Positions 7,840 to 16,753 of a stretch of 19,441 bases of DNA are shown here, piece after piece (within the stretch, counting starts at the first letter, position 1; each line of letters begins with the position of its first letter). The notes under the pieces were generated by a model, which was not told where the DNA came from, searched no databases, and saw only the letters and a program-made list of their open reading frames with translations. This DNA is from Jimgerdemannia flammicorona. Lineage: Eukaryota > Mucoromycota > Endogonomycetes > Endogonales > Endogonaceae. The position numbers were made by a program, and so were the translations under genes. The DNA lies in contig RBNI01002164.1 in NCBI GenBank assembly GCA_003990745.1, forward strand, positions 1 through 19,441, given 5' to 3'.

Positions 7840-8802
7840 ACATTTAGTTGCAATGTGACCAGGCTAATGGCAAAAGAAGCAGACTCCAGCCTTCTTGAGG
7901 CACTCCTTTTCCTCAGGTGTAAGCTTGCCTTTCTTGCTCTTATCAATGATGTCTAGGTCCATGGGGGCAGGTCCAATAGTTCTGACTTTGGGTTCCTCTC
8001 TTCTGTGGTTGTTGTTGTTGTTGAAAGGTGGTCTCTTCTGTTCGAAGCAGTGACCATAGGTGATGACATCAAACCTATCAGCAATTTTCATTGCTGTATC
8101 TAGATCCTTGGGTTCTTCTAGTTCAACACAAACTCGGGTTTGACCTTTCAGGCCTCAGATGTACTTGTTGACCTTCTCATCTTCAGTGACATGTGGTAAT
8201 TCTAGCAGGATTGACAGGAATTGTGCATTGTATACTTGCACAGACTTGAGTTGTTTGATATTTGCCAGACAATCTCACGCAGCCTTGGTGCTATTGACTG
8301 GTTTGAATTGGCCTTGAATAGCATCAGAGAATTTGCCCCAGGTCTTGATTCGGCCAGAGAATCTGGTATTCTGGACATGATTTCACCACCAGATTGCAGC
8401 ATTCCCTCAAAGGAGTGTGGTGGCAAATTGGACTAGTGTTGCTTCTTCCAAATTGGTCAGCTCTCCATATTGCTCCAATTGGAAAAGCCAGGCATCAGTA
8501 GACAGTCCTCCTCTTTGACCATCAAAGGTGTCAGGCTTCTGAGGCTTGATAGTAACTGCTGTTGGATGTATTGATGTTGGTGGAGGTGTGGAGGTATAAG
8601 CAGAGGCCTTGCTTTCCTTTCTTTCTATATGTTCTTGAAGTTGAGCAATTTGAGCTAGTGCATTCTGTAAAAGACTCTCAATGGCCCCATTTGACTGAGT
8701 AGGGTTTTGTTGTTCCTCTTCTTCTTGCTGATTGTACTGATTGTATGAGGCATTGCCTGGACTGTAGGTACTGTATGAAGGATTCCACCTGTTGTCCTCC
8801 AT
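7840..8802 (-). pseudogene. Gag (capsid/nucleocapsid) region of the retrotransposon
   Basis: The ATG at 8802 begins a hydrophilic N-terminus rich in Asn, Gln and Glu (MEDNRWNPSYSTYSPG), followed by a coiled-coil-like stretch (LLQNALAQIAQLQEHIERK). The capsid-like part includes KPDTFDG, WLFQLEQY and GNAAIWW, typical of fungal gypsy gag. The C-terminus has a perfect CX2CX4HX4C zinc knuckle at 7881-7840, apart from one internal TAG where Gln is likely. TGA codons at 8409, 8385, 8277 and 8157 interrupt it, mostly where Arg is expected. Gag would form the particle and bind element RNA. It is in frame with pol, so no recoding signal would be needed. Confidence 0.88.
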
Positions 8803-8870
8803 AGTGTTGTGACTGATATCTTGAGAGGTGTCTTGATAAGACTAGGTGTAACTTCACTGCTGCTATCAAG
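8803..8870 (-). promoter_or_regulatory. Retrotransposon leader with unusual primer-binding site
   Basis: Sixty-eight bases separate the LTR from the gag ATG. On the minus strand the leader starts CTTGATAGCAGC, not the TGG expected when the 3' CCA end of a tRNA primes. CTTGATA recurs inverted as TATCAAG about 30 bases on, so the start of the leader can pair with itself. Priming by an internal tRNA fragment or self-priming are possible. Neither is proven. Confidence 0.45.
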
Positions 8871-9241
8871 TGTAACAGTTCTAGTTTCTAAATGAGGAAG
8901 CGACTAGTTCTGGTGGTCCTAAGTAGCTCAAAGAGATACTAAGGGTTCAAGTATTCTTGAAGGATTTCTGGGAGAAAATATTCTGAAGCTTTATTCATGA
9001 GAACAAAGGAGATATTTATACAAGATCTGAAAGAAGGATCTGGAAGGATCTGAGAAATCAAAGGAAAATGCCAAGAGGAAAGTTCTCAGCAAAGATGACA
9101 AATGATGACAAATAAAGTTAATAAGTACTAGTTAATGCTCGGTGCCAAGAAAGGGATTTCTAAGTACACGGAAAGTGCCGGAAGGTTATAGAATATTCAA
9201 GAAAGACAGAGAAAAAAAATAAACTATGCTAAAATGTTATA
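8871..9241 (-). repeat. 5' LTR of the retrotransposon, 371 bp
   Basis: On the plus strand it runs from TGTAACAG at 8871 to TGTTATA at 9241. These are inverted ends if the last C of TGTTACA was mutated to T. It directly precedes the gag leader. On the minus strand it holds a TATAAATA promoter box (9020-9013) and, 18 bases downstream, an AATAAA signal (8995-8990). A TTCAAGaataCTTGAA palindrome lies near 8962-8947. The right boundary is inferred, and the partner LTR is absent because the element is truncated. Confidence 0.7.
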
Positions 9242-10601
9242 CCTACAATAGATACAGCCAACTAACCTAAGGTAGAGGGAGAATAAGTTGTAGAAAAGAG
9301 ACTCAGAAGATCATCTACCAAAACCATTGTAACCAGTATAGTAGTAGAGAAAGGAGTCTCAAGCTCTATATCTCTATGAACTTAGACTAGCTATTGTTCA
9401 GTAGCTTGACTATATCAGATGCAATAGAGCTTATGATAGTCTATATCTCATTCTGTACACCATACTCTTTCTACTACTAGGGAGAAAGTGACTATATATC
9501 TATAACTGAAGGTAGTTATCCAAAACTCCAATGTATGTATAAGACTATGTTCAAGCCAATTTACATAGCCTCCACCACTCCAAATAGAGTGACAGATAAA
9601 AAAAAACTCCCAAAAAGACATGAAGTAGTAGGTAGGACCTGGTTCTCTCTGATGAAGTGAGTAGAGAACATATATATAAGACAAGAGGTGACCCCCAATA
9701 CCCTACTATTTAAACCTATAGACCTCAATCATATTACTACATTAGCTCTTAGTTCTAGCTGAGTATAGTTAAAATATCTGATCTAGATAGCCTCAAGTCC
9801 CCTAATAATCTCTAAAAACTGAAACCTAACCTTACATATCACCAAGAGTCACCAAGAGTGATATCTACCATCTAACCATCCAGTATCAATCAGAAGGCCC
9901 CACTGATATAGTATCTATATCAGCTCTAATGATTATCACTAGTCTAGTACTCTATAGTTCACTATAATTACTCTTTCTCTTTAATAGACATCTCCTCTCC
10001 CATCTCAACTCCTCCTAAAAAACAGTTACCTATACCAGAACCACACTTACTGAGAAGCTTTTCAAAGCTCAAAGAGCCCCACCACAGATACTAAAAACCT
10101 ATAAATAACCTATAAATAACCTACGTATACTAGTACTGAAGTCTAAGATCAGCCAACTCTCTATATAGTCCATAATATATATACAAAAATGACACCTTGT
10201 TGATAATAGCAAAAGGAAGAAGGTGCTACACCAAAATGGATACACTCTAGACATAGCCAGAGGCACAAGAAATTATAAAAAAGTAGAAGAAATACTAATC
10301 TAATACTAATAAAGAGATACTTCATCACTATTGTCTTCCTCTCACTGCACCCTTGTAGGTACAGCAAACTACACTGGGATAAAGAGTGTAAAGTTAGGGA
10401 AAAAGGGACCCAGACAGTTGCCCACCCATACCTTGTGACCAGTATGATAGCAGAGAAAAGAGCTTAATAAAAGAGTAATAGTATATTGACTATAAAAGCT
10501 AAATAAATATTTAATAAAAATTCTTAAAAGTAAAGTTGAATTTACTATAATAAGGGAGTTATTTATGGTTTAATATAATAGTACATTAATTATTTTAATA
10601 T
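9242..10601. repeat. CpG-free degenerate repeat region without intact genes
   Basis: From 9181 to 10623 I find a single CpG (10124-10125). No long open frame exists on either strand. A pair of direct repeats at 9327-9358 and 10433-10464 differs only by transitions. On the minus strand a TATATATA box near 9678 is followed by sequence that looks promoter- or LTR-like. Most likely one or more old transposons erased by cytosine deamination, but their class cannot be assigned. Confidence 0.6.
9327..10464 (+). repeat. Direct repeat pair about 1.1 kb apart
   Basis: The words beginning TTGTAACCAGTATAGTAG (9327) and TTGTGACCAGTATGATAG (10433) align over 32 bases with about seven differences, all transitions. 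They could be remnants of LTRs or of two copies of one repeat family. The intervening sequence is CpG-free. Confidence 0.5.
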
Positions 10602-11035
10602 TGTTGGAATTTATTTTATAATCCGGATACTCAAGTTATGCGTTGCAAATTGATGGCGCAAATAATGATGATGTCTCCATTAATGACGTCTACATCAGTA
10701 CAAGCCACAAACCGAGTTTTATATTACAACAAATATATTTATTCTCTTACATATATAGTATACTTTATAGATTCCCTATTTAAATATATACTAAAATTTA
10801 TAATATAAATAAAAACATTACAATATAGTAAAAAATTCTAAAATTTACATTTTAATAATATATTATTTTATAAATAAATTTTATTACATAAATAATCAAC
10901 AAATTATAAATTATCTAAGCATTTAGTTATTAGTAATACTTTAAATAAATCTAAGGGAGGTATTATATGTCTGTCAAGTATACAGTATACACTGTTGGAA
11001 TGGTTATGGAAGATACCAATTAATAAATAACTAGT
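10602..11035. repeat. AT-rich stretch between two TGTTGGAAT words
   Basis: TGTTGGAAT occurs at 10602 and again at 10993. Some fungal and plant copia LTRs start with a similar word. The 391 bases between are very AT-rich. The expected inverted end (TTCCAACA) is not seen, so an LTR is only a possibility. Four CpG or so reappear near 10624-10690. Confidence 0.25.
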
Positions 11036-11321
11036 TTGACGTGTGTTTGTGGAACTCATGTTGTGCTCGTGCTGTGCGTAGAGAAAATCCCGTTCACTTT
11101 TTTTTTTCCACTCTCTTTTCCTGGCAGACTAAATGAATTATTAATTTATTTAGCTGGATCGATGCTTTGGTTGGGTTTCTCGTTCGCGTTGCGCGCGCTG
11201 TACGCCATGCAATGCGGAATACGCGGAATACGCGAGATGTCTTGGTTTCGGGTGACGTCGCCAGGTTCGTCGAAATTTTAATGAGCAACCTCCATGGTTG
11301 ATCCCATTTCAAAAGAACGTG

Positions 11322-11329
11322 TATAAATA
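11322..11329 (+). promoter_or_regulatory. TATA box with upstream CRE-like site
   Basis: TATAAATA at 11322-11329 is preceded by TGACGTCG near 11252. It could drive the gene starting at 11601 with a long leader, or the small ORF at 11367. Motif evidence only. Confidence 0.4.
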
Positions 11330-11366
11330 AGCTCAGCGATTTGATACTTTTTCCTGCACATTCAAA

Positions 11367-11519
11367 ATGCATAGGCTTCCAGGTTTATTCTGGACTGCAT
11401 GTAGTCTTTTGCATAAGAAGGCTTCCAGGCTTAAAAACCTGAAAGGCAAAATGGGTCCGAAAAAGGAGTCCCCGGGCCAATGGTGCTCGTTTGTGGCATA
11501 CGTTCCCAACCTTCTTTAA
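11367..11519 (+). CDS. Small ORF, 50 residues, possibly an upstream ORF
   Basis: An ATG 38 bases after the TATA box opens a 50-codon frame ending TAA. The product is basic and has no recognised domain (starts MHRLPGLFWTAC). The word GGCTTCCAGG occurs twice inside it, at about 11384 and 11420. If transcription starts near 11350, this would be an upstream ORF in the leader of the gene at 11601. It could equally be chance. Confidence 0.25.
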   Translation: MHRLPGLFWTACSLLHKKASRLKNLKGKMGPKKESPGQWCSFVAYVPNLL

Positions 11520-11600
11520 AATTAGAATTAAACGAAAAACTCTTTAAACTTTGTTTCCAATATTTCGTATTCATTCCTTTGGCCTTGTGTTGACCCAAAA

Positions 11601-11810
11601 ATGAGTACGGGCAGTCGCCGTCTAAGCCTCAACGACTTAATATCCATTGCGCACCCAAGTTTACTCTCCGAGAACCAACACAGGCACCTCGCCTACCGTC
11701 GTCAGTGTACCGCCGAACTTTTGGACATTATTGTTTGGCGCGAACAATCCTTTCGCTTACAGGGGGAATCACAACACCACGAGGTTGTCGGATGGTTGAG
11801 GGAGGAATTG
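11601..11810 (+). other. First exon of the 11.6-kb gene
   Basis: From ATG 11601 the frame is open for 70 codons up to GAATTG|GTGAGT. The sequence is helical in character (HRHLAYRRQCTAELLDIIVW). With this donor, the exon beginning at 11910 is entered in a poor frame. The good frame there (IPTAQFTDDQLHSLSDAV) would need one extra base, as the weak donor at 11821 (GTAGTG) would supply. So either the minor donor is used or the gene has an indel. Confidence 0.45.
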
Positions 11811-12254
11811 GTGAGTGATCGTAGTGTGTGTGTGTAAACTTCTATGCCCATAATTGCGAACGTATACAGTCTCTTACATAATCCTTCGTTCTCTCTATTA
11901 CTCTACAAGACATCCCGACGGCCCAATTCACGGACGACCAGCTCCACTCTCTCAGCGACGCCGTCTCCCGCTTCGAACATCTCATCGCGATGTCAGGCCG
12001 TGCACTTCATCAGCAGTCTCGTCGATAAGGAAGGGTTGGGTTACGAGGAGGAGGAACTGGTGCGGTTTTAGATTCGGTTTTATTTGGCGCGTTGCCTTTG
12101 TGGGTTTCCGGTTGCTAATGAATTTCCAATCCTCTTCAGATGGTCGTTTCAGACATCAACACTCTTCGCCAATACCTCATGTAGAAGTGCCGCGCCATCC
12201 AGCCTGAGGAGTCGAGTACGATGCCTCCGCCGAGGCCGTCGCAGTCATCAAGGA

Positions 12255-12340
12255 GCGCAAGGAGCGCCGCGACTGGGCTCTCGACAATCATCGAGGTGCG
12301 CAAGGAGCACCGCAACTGGGCTCTCGACAATTTCACTAAA
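12255..12340 (+). repeat. 43-bp tandem duplication inside an exon
   Basis: GCGCAAGGAGC at 12255 recurs at 12298. Thirty-four bases match with two G/A differences, ending TGGGCTCTCGACAAT in each copy. The step of 43 is not a multiple of three, so the copy breaks the frame coding KERRDWALDN. Confidence 0.85.
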
Positions 12341-13134
12341 CTGGCTGTCGGTCGCGGAGGCGGCGAAGAGGGCGGTTGGTGTTTTTATTTTATTTTTTCC
12401 CCGTCTTCGCAGTTGGGGTTTGGGCGAAAATCCATAACTGACGTGTTTGTAGGCATCCACCTCGCCTTCATATTCTCAGGCATTCAAGGCCCTCGGCGAC
12501 ACCTGGCTCTCCTCAAACGACCTGTTCCGGTCGCCTGACTCGCCAAACATGCAACTGTGCTTGATCTTCTCGACGGATGTATACGGCGCCGGTCGAGGCC
12601 GATATCAGATGATGGGCAGATAAGTTTGAGGCCGGTGAGGGGCAAGCCGGAGATGAGAGCGGGGAGGGCCGTGGGGGCGAGGGGGGGAGAACAACAGGAG
12701 AAGACAACAACGGGGAAAGGGAAGTGGATATAGGTGAGGGTTATGTTTTTTCCTTGATATGGGTCCGTAAAAAGGAGGTAAATGGTTTAACACGTGGCCC
12801 ATCGTTTCACAGAGGCAATATCGCCGATACCCAAATTCTTCCACTTCAAGCTTACTCTGGGTACACTCGCGAGGCTCGTCATGCTGGCCGTGTTCGATAT
12901 TAAGCATTCCTGGCGCAGTGCGACAGGTTCGGGCAGGAGGTGACGACCTTATCAAACAGCTCGTTGATGCTGAGCGTCTGGGGTTCAATGGGTCTGAGGC
13001 CGAGCAAGTGGGTTTATATAGAGTGGTTTAGGAGGTTTGTATTCGTTGCCGTTCTTCGGTTAGTTGAAGGTGTTTTATTTAGGAAGAAAAATTCTGGTTT
13101 GTTTCTCAAATCCCAATCCTATTCTTCCGTACAG

Positions 13135-13440
13135 TTCTTCGAGTTCAACATGGACGACCGCCACACTTCGATCGAACCCGCCATTGCATCTCGCTCGGCT
13201 CCTCGTGCACACGCTCAAATCCAGTGACGGCGCTGGCGTTGACGCGATGGCCTCGCAGGTCTCCTCGCGGCACATCGTAGGCATACACCGCGACGGTATC
13301 ACGTACGCCGTATCCAAGGCCGCCTTCTACCAGCCCATCGTCAACCGTAACGCCAGAACCATGACCGTTGATCGTCCGCCTTTTCAAAATACTCTCGGCC
13401 TTCTTACAGGCCGTACCGGTGGGACAGTTGCAGAAAGGAT
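13135..13440 (+). other. Internal exon of the 11.6-kb gene
   Basis: It begins after TTCCGTACAG and ends before GTAAGT at 13441. The first part reads FFEFNMDDRHTSIEPAIA and the later part, in another frame, LLVHTLKSSDGAGVDAMASQ and ITYAVSKAAFYQPIVNRN. Both have strong G/C third positions, which implies a one-base indel near 13200. It ends in phase 2 and joins cleanly to ATCGAAGCAACTCGAG at 13607 to give ERISKQLEGLLD. Confidence 0.5.
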
Positions 13441-13769
13441 GTAAGTGATGGCATTATTTTTTTTGAGGGGGGTGCCCTGGTGGGCGTGAGCGGGTTTGAG
13501 GATTGAGCTGTCGATAGGCGCTAAGTGGTGATAGTGGGTGAGTTCTCGGGGATTGGTGTGTTGGGTTTGTTTCGGGTTTAACGTGATTTTTTCATATTTG
13601 CATCAGATCGAAGCAACTCGAGGGTCTACTCGATTGACATTTCAGAGGGGTCAAGTAGTTACAAAGCCTGGTTACAATTCGGTAAAGATCTCTTTTTTTT
13701 CATCATGGAATATTCCCCTCTTTGGCATCATGTTTACATCCATGATCACACTATTCACAATCATTATAG

Positions 13770-14274
13770 ACGATCCCGCCTCCACCTCTTCAAGCGTTTC
13801 GGCGTCGCTATCCCGATGCGCCGCAAATCGATCGCCGCCGTCCCCTCCGACAACGAAGGCGACGATGATGAGCTTGGCGCGATGACGCCGACTTGCGCCA
13901 AGGGTAAACCCACGGCTGTTCGGGACTTGGGGATCCGTGCGGCGCCCGGGCAGCAACTGTCCTCGGATGATGATGAGGAACGGTTTGTCGATAACCGCCG
14001 TGCGTTCAGGAACAAACGGCTTGCACCCGACGCCGACGACCAGTTCGGATCGCCGAGTAAGAGGAGGAGGAGGAGGAGGAGGCTGGATCAGGGAAGGAGT
14101 CGCAGTCTGGACACGAGCTTGAACCGGAGCTGGAGGGGAGCAGGAAATGGAGCTGGCTGGCCCGGACGACGGCGACACGCGGGAGGACGGGTCGCAGTCA
14201 CCTCGGCGTTCCGAGAAGCGCCCATACAGGACTTGGAGGTTACAGCGATAGGGGAGAGGATACCGGATGCGTAG
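13770..14274 (+). other. Last exon of the 11.6-kb gene, acidic and NLS-like
   Basis: The frame entered at phase 2 from the previous exon stays open for about 167 codons to TAG at 14272. The basic run is encoded by a GAG/AGG repeat near 14059-14082. The tail is Arg- and Gly-rich (GRRRHAGGR). The acidic/basic layout suggests a nuclear or chromatin-associated protein, which is inference. Confidence 0.5.
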
Positions 14275-15450
14275 AGTTCGTTTGCTGGATGTGAGGGGGT
14301 TCGTTGGGAAGAAGGCGAACGGGGATAAGGAGAGCGTGGCGATTTTTCAGAGGGAGGTGGGACAAGATGAGGGCGAAGAGGTGAATTGAAGGAGACGAGT
14401 GACAAAATGACGGTATTCAGGCGAATGGTTGCGAGAGTGTGGTTTTGCCTGTTGGCATCTAGTTGGGGTAGCATATCTGTCGTCTGGTCAAAAGTTGTAA
14501 TTTTTTCCTTTTCTCTTTTCTCTTTTATTATTATTCTTCTTTTTCTTTTTTCTTTTTCCATCCCTTTTTGCCCATTTAGCCGCTTAATATTGGTGTGTTT
14601 GCTTATGTAAATAGGTATATGTGCGAAGTTCTTTCATATTGCTGTTTGTTGACGCGCCTTGGTTCATCGTCGCATATGCAATGCATTTCTGATTATTCCC
14701 TTCTCTCGTGTATTGGTTGTGGGTGAGCAATCTAGATGTGCTTGTGAGCTAGCGAGATGCATGCGGGCGGGATGCGTGCGGACTGGCGAAATACGTTTGG
14801 ACAGGTATTTTTGAACGAGTTGGCAAGATGACGGACGACATGTATGTCTGAGGCTACATCACAACGAACACTGCGTGCTCCTGCCTTTATATACCTCATC
14901 AAATGAGTATGCGAGAAGCTTTACAAGCCATCTCGCCGGCCTGTAAAATAGTGCTAGTAACTATGCTAATCTTATTGAAATAGAACCTTAAGAATTTGTT
15001 AAATACAGCTTTGATAGATCAAGAGCGACAAGGGGTACCACTAATAACCTCACTTGTCTAATCGGTTTAAAGCGACTTACTCATTCTGCTCGCTACATCT
15101 GGGACAGATTTAGCGCACCCAACTGGTCAATTCGGGAAAATTGCTTTAATAGATTATACCATGATTGGCAGTGAGCACGTAAACAAACCTGCAAATTATC
15201 AACTTCACCCTCGAGAAAACAGCTTCCTAGGATTTTTGTCGAATGGAAAAACTTGTTAAATTTGCGGTAAGTAATTAATTATATGCCGTCGCGCACGCCT
15301 GTTTGCCAAAAATTTAGGGGACGAAATCGCTAAACTTTGTCACGCGCCGATCCGAAGTATAAACTGGCCTATCAGATTGATCGACCACAAGACCTCAAGA
15401 ACTTACGCGCTTGATTTCCTATTATGCAACTCGATAATTCTATGGCTTGA
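14275..15450. other. Non-coding stretch with a polypyrimidine block
   Basis: No gene is supported. A pyrimidine-rich run spans about 14501-14575 (TTTCTTTT words and a TTATTATTATT microsatellite). The block 14741-14810 has short imperfect repeats of GCGGGATGC-like words. It would include the 3' region of the gene ending at 14274. Confidence 0.4.
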
Positions 15451-15452
15451 CT

Positions 15453-15507
15453 CACGTGAAAATTACGTCACTCATGTAACGTCATCAACATTCACGTTAT
15501 ATAAATA
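15453..15507 (+). promoter_or_regulatory. Promoter-like block: CACGTG, two CRE motifs and TATA
   Basis: CACGTG at 15453-15458, TTACGTCA at 15463-15470, TAACGTCA at 15477-15484 and TTATATAAATA at 15497-15507 lie in order within 55 bases. TTACGTCA/TAACGTCA are known bZIP (CRE/ATF-type) target forms. The block points to the right, toward the ATG at 15572. Function inferred. Confidence 0.5.
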
Positions 15508-15571
15508 TGTTATCAACTTTCTCTTACATCCCGCCGAGTATCCCTACAACTGGGTGGGATGTGATTTAAGC

Positions 15572-15805
15572 ATGGTGTTCATAAGACGATCGAACACAGC
15601 CCAGTTACCGTTTGTAGCCAATGTCTCGCTAGCTTTGGGACACGATGGTTTATTAATATTTCCGATGCATGATGATGAGGATTCTTGTGGAAGAGGTGAG
15701 AATAGCCAGCCGTATTGGATTTGTTGGTTATTGCAACGGAATTCAGTCATTGGCGCATTTGACACAGAGAAACTGGCATTGGACTGGATAAGTCGCGCTG
15801 CCTGA
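15572..15805 (+). CDS. Small ORF downstream of the promoter-like block, 77 residues
   Basis: The ATG lies 65 bases after the TATA box and the frame ends TGA at 15803-15805. The product starts MVFIRRSNTAQLPFVANV and is mixed in character, with an acidic stretch (HDDEDSCGRGE) and aromatic residues (YWICWLL). The frame extends upstream without another ATG. I recognise no family. Support is the promoter position only, so it may be the first exon of a longer gene or chance. Confidence 0.3.
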   Translation: MVFIRRSNTAQLPFVANVSLALGHDGLLIFPMHDDEDSCGRGENSQPYWICWLLQRNSVIGAFDTEKLALDWISRAA

Positions 15806-16753
15806 CAGGGTGTTGCAAAAATGTTCGGCCTTCCGGTTTCTGCCGGCCCCCTTTCTTCGGCGAGTAATTGCACTTAGAAGTGCGCCATTCCGCCAATATC
15901 ATGTTTTATAAGTGCGCGCGCACTGTTCTCGTCTCGCAAATGAAGATCGACTTATTTCCAATAAACATGCATTGTAATGTTTTACGCGCAGGATGCGGCA
16001 TTCAGTATTTGCCCAGCAAACCGTCGATAAAGTGCGTAGAGGTCGCGGTGACGGGGGGGTGTCTCCTGCCCGAGATGAACGAATCGGGCATGATTAAAAA
16101 AAGTTTTGGCCCGCCATATTTATAAAGCCATATCCTCCCCTCCAGCGCTTGTGGGCCAGCGTCGTTATAGAGCCCGATGCCGCGACAAGGGCAGTTTTGA
16201 CCCCTGGCGTGTGGTTGTGGGTCGTTTGTAGACGAACCGTGATGTGAATCACGCGCTTTCCTTAGGCGAGTGAGAAAAGCCACATATTTGGTTGAAATAC
16301 ATGGGCTTGCCGCTGAGGGTCAACAATCTGAAGTAAAAAAAAAAACCAGGTCGCACTTCCAAACAAGTTTTTTGCCACTAAGACTTGTGTTTATGCTGGC
16401 CAAGGCAACATATTCGGGTGTACCACATTGAGCGAGTACTGCAAAGAACCAGACGTCTAGCCATGATCATCAACGTAATTATTCAAAATCATTGCACCGG
16501 TGTTCGAATCTTCTGTATCGATGCCATTGAGCGAGTACTGGGTAAAGAGACCACTCTACGTCCTCTCCCCCTTCCATCCACCCAGACGTTTCTGAATACA
16601 TATATCCATGGCTTCTACTGCATGTACGTCTATATGTCCATCACTACGTAGAGGATCGCGAAGGCGAAATAACACTTTTCGTTTACGTGTGATCCGAATC
16701 AGATTGACACTATCCTCTTATCCCAATACCGAAAGATCTATCCTGATGTAGTT
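15806..16753. other. Non-coding stretch
   Basis: No gene is supported. TATTTATAAAG near 16117-16127 is TATA-like. The 16-base word CATTGAGCGAGTACTG occurs at 16426 and 16525, 99 bases apart, with weak similarity just after it. A(11) at 16335-16345. Confidence 0.4.
16426..16540 (+). repeat. Direct repeat of a 16-base word, 99 bp apart
   Basis: CATTGAGCGAGTACTG is identical at 16426-16441 and 16525-16540. The following bases (AAAGA..CC..) are loosely alike. Two copies only. Confidence 0.7.

Larger units (their letters stand above)
5060..9241 (-). mobile_element. Truncated, inactivated Ty3/gypsy-type LTR retrotransposon with dUTPase
   Basis: Read on the minus strand, the order is 5' LTR (9241-8871), 68-base leader, gag (ATG at 8802), CCHC knuckle, dUTPase, aspartic protease, reverse transcriptase, RNase H and N-terminal integrase. 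RT before integrase marks the Ty3/gypsy order. All domains share one frame. Within it lie 17 stops: TGA ending at 8407, 8383, 8275, 8155, 7786, 7321, 6547, 5974, 5923, 5722 and 5620; TAG at 7864, 7711 and 7003; TAA at 7279, 6115 and 5101. All fit C-to-T changes from CGA, CAG or CAA. I found no frameshift. Homology ends near 5060, so the integrase core, any chromodomain, the polypurine tract and the 3' LTR are missing. By hand count only about 20 CpG remain. The element cannot encode a functional polyprotein. Confidence 0.92.
11601..14274 (+). pseudogene. Decaying multi-exon gene, nuclear-type protein of unknown family
   Basis: Seven or so exon-like tracts with G/C-rich third codon positions are separated by introns with good signals. 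Examples are GTGAGT 11811 to ACAAG 11909, acceptor TTCAG 12139 after GCTAATG, acceptor GTAG 12452 after AACTGAC, GTAAGT 13441 to CATCAG 13606, and GTAAAG 13682 to TATAG 13769. The N-terminus (MSTGSRRLSLNDLISIAHP) and middle match no family I know. The last exon encodes acidic patches (SDNEGDDDEL, SSDDDEE) and a basic KRRRRRRR run typical of nuclear localisation. Decay marks are TAG in exon 3 (12182-12184), a frameshift near 12209, a 43-bp tandem duplication at 12255-12340, a TAA near 12901, a frameshift near 13200, and TGA and TAG in the exon at 13607. Function unknown; some breaks may be wrong exon choices. Confidence 0.5.

Noticed and set aside
12605..12988. Minus-strand 127-residue open frame
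   Set aside because: It opens over GC-rich exon and intron sequence of the plus-strand gene. Its composition is low-complexity Pro/Arg, with no domain.
13672..14178. Minus-strand 168-residue open frame
   Set aside because: It is the antisense of the last exon of the plus-strand gene. The Pro and Ser runs come from the repeats coding Arg and acidic residues on the other strand.
14501..14575. Lys-rich minus-strand frame over the polypyrimidine block
   Set aside because: The Lys/Arg/Glu run is simply the translation of a polypurine tract.
16497..16520. tRNA-like B-box word (GTTCGAATC), also near 17708
   Set aside because: No matching T-stem, A-box or acceptor stem could be drawn around either site on either strand.
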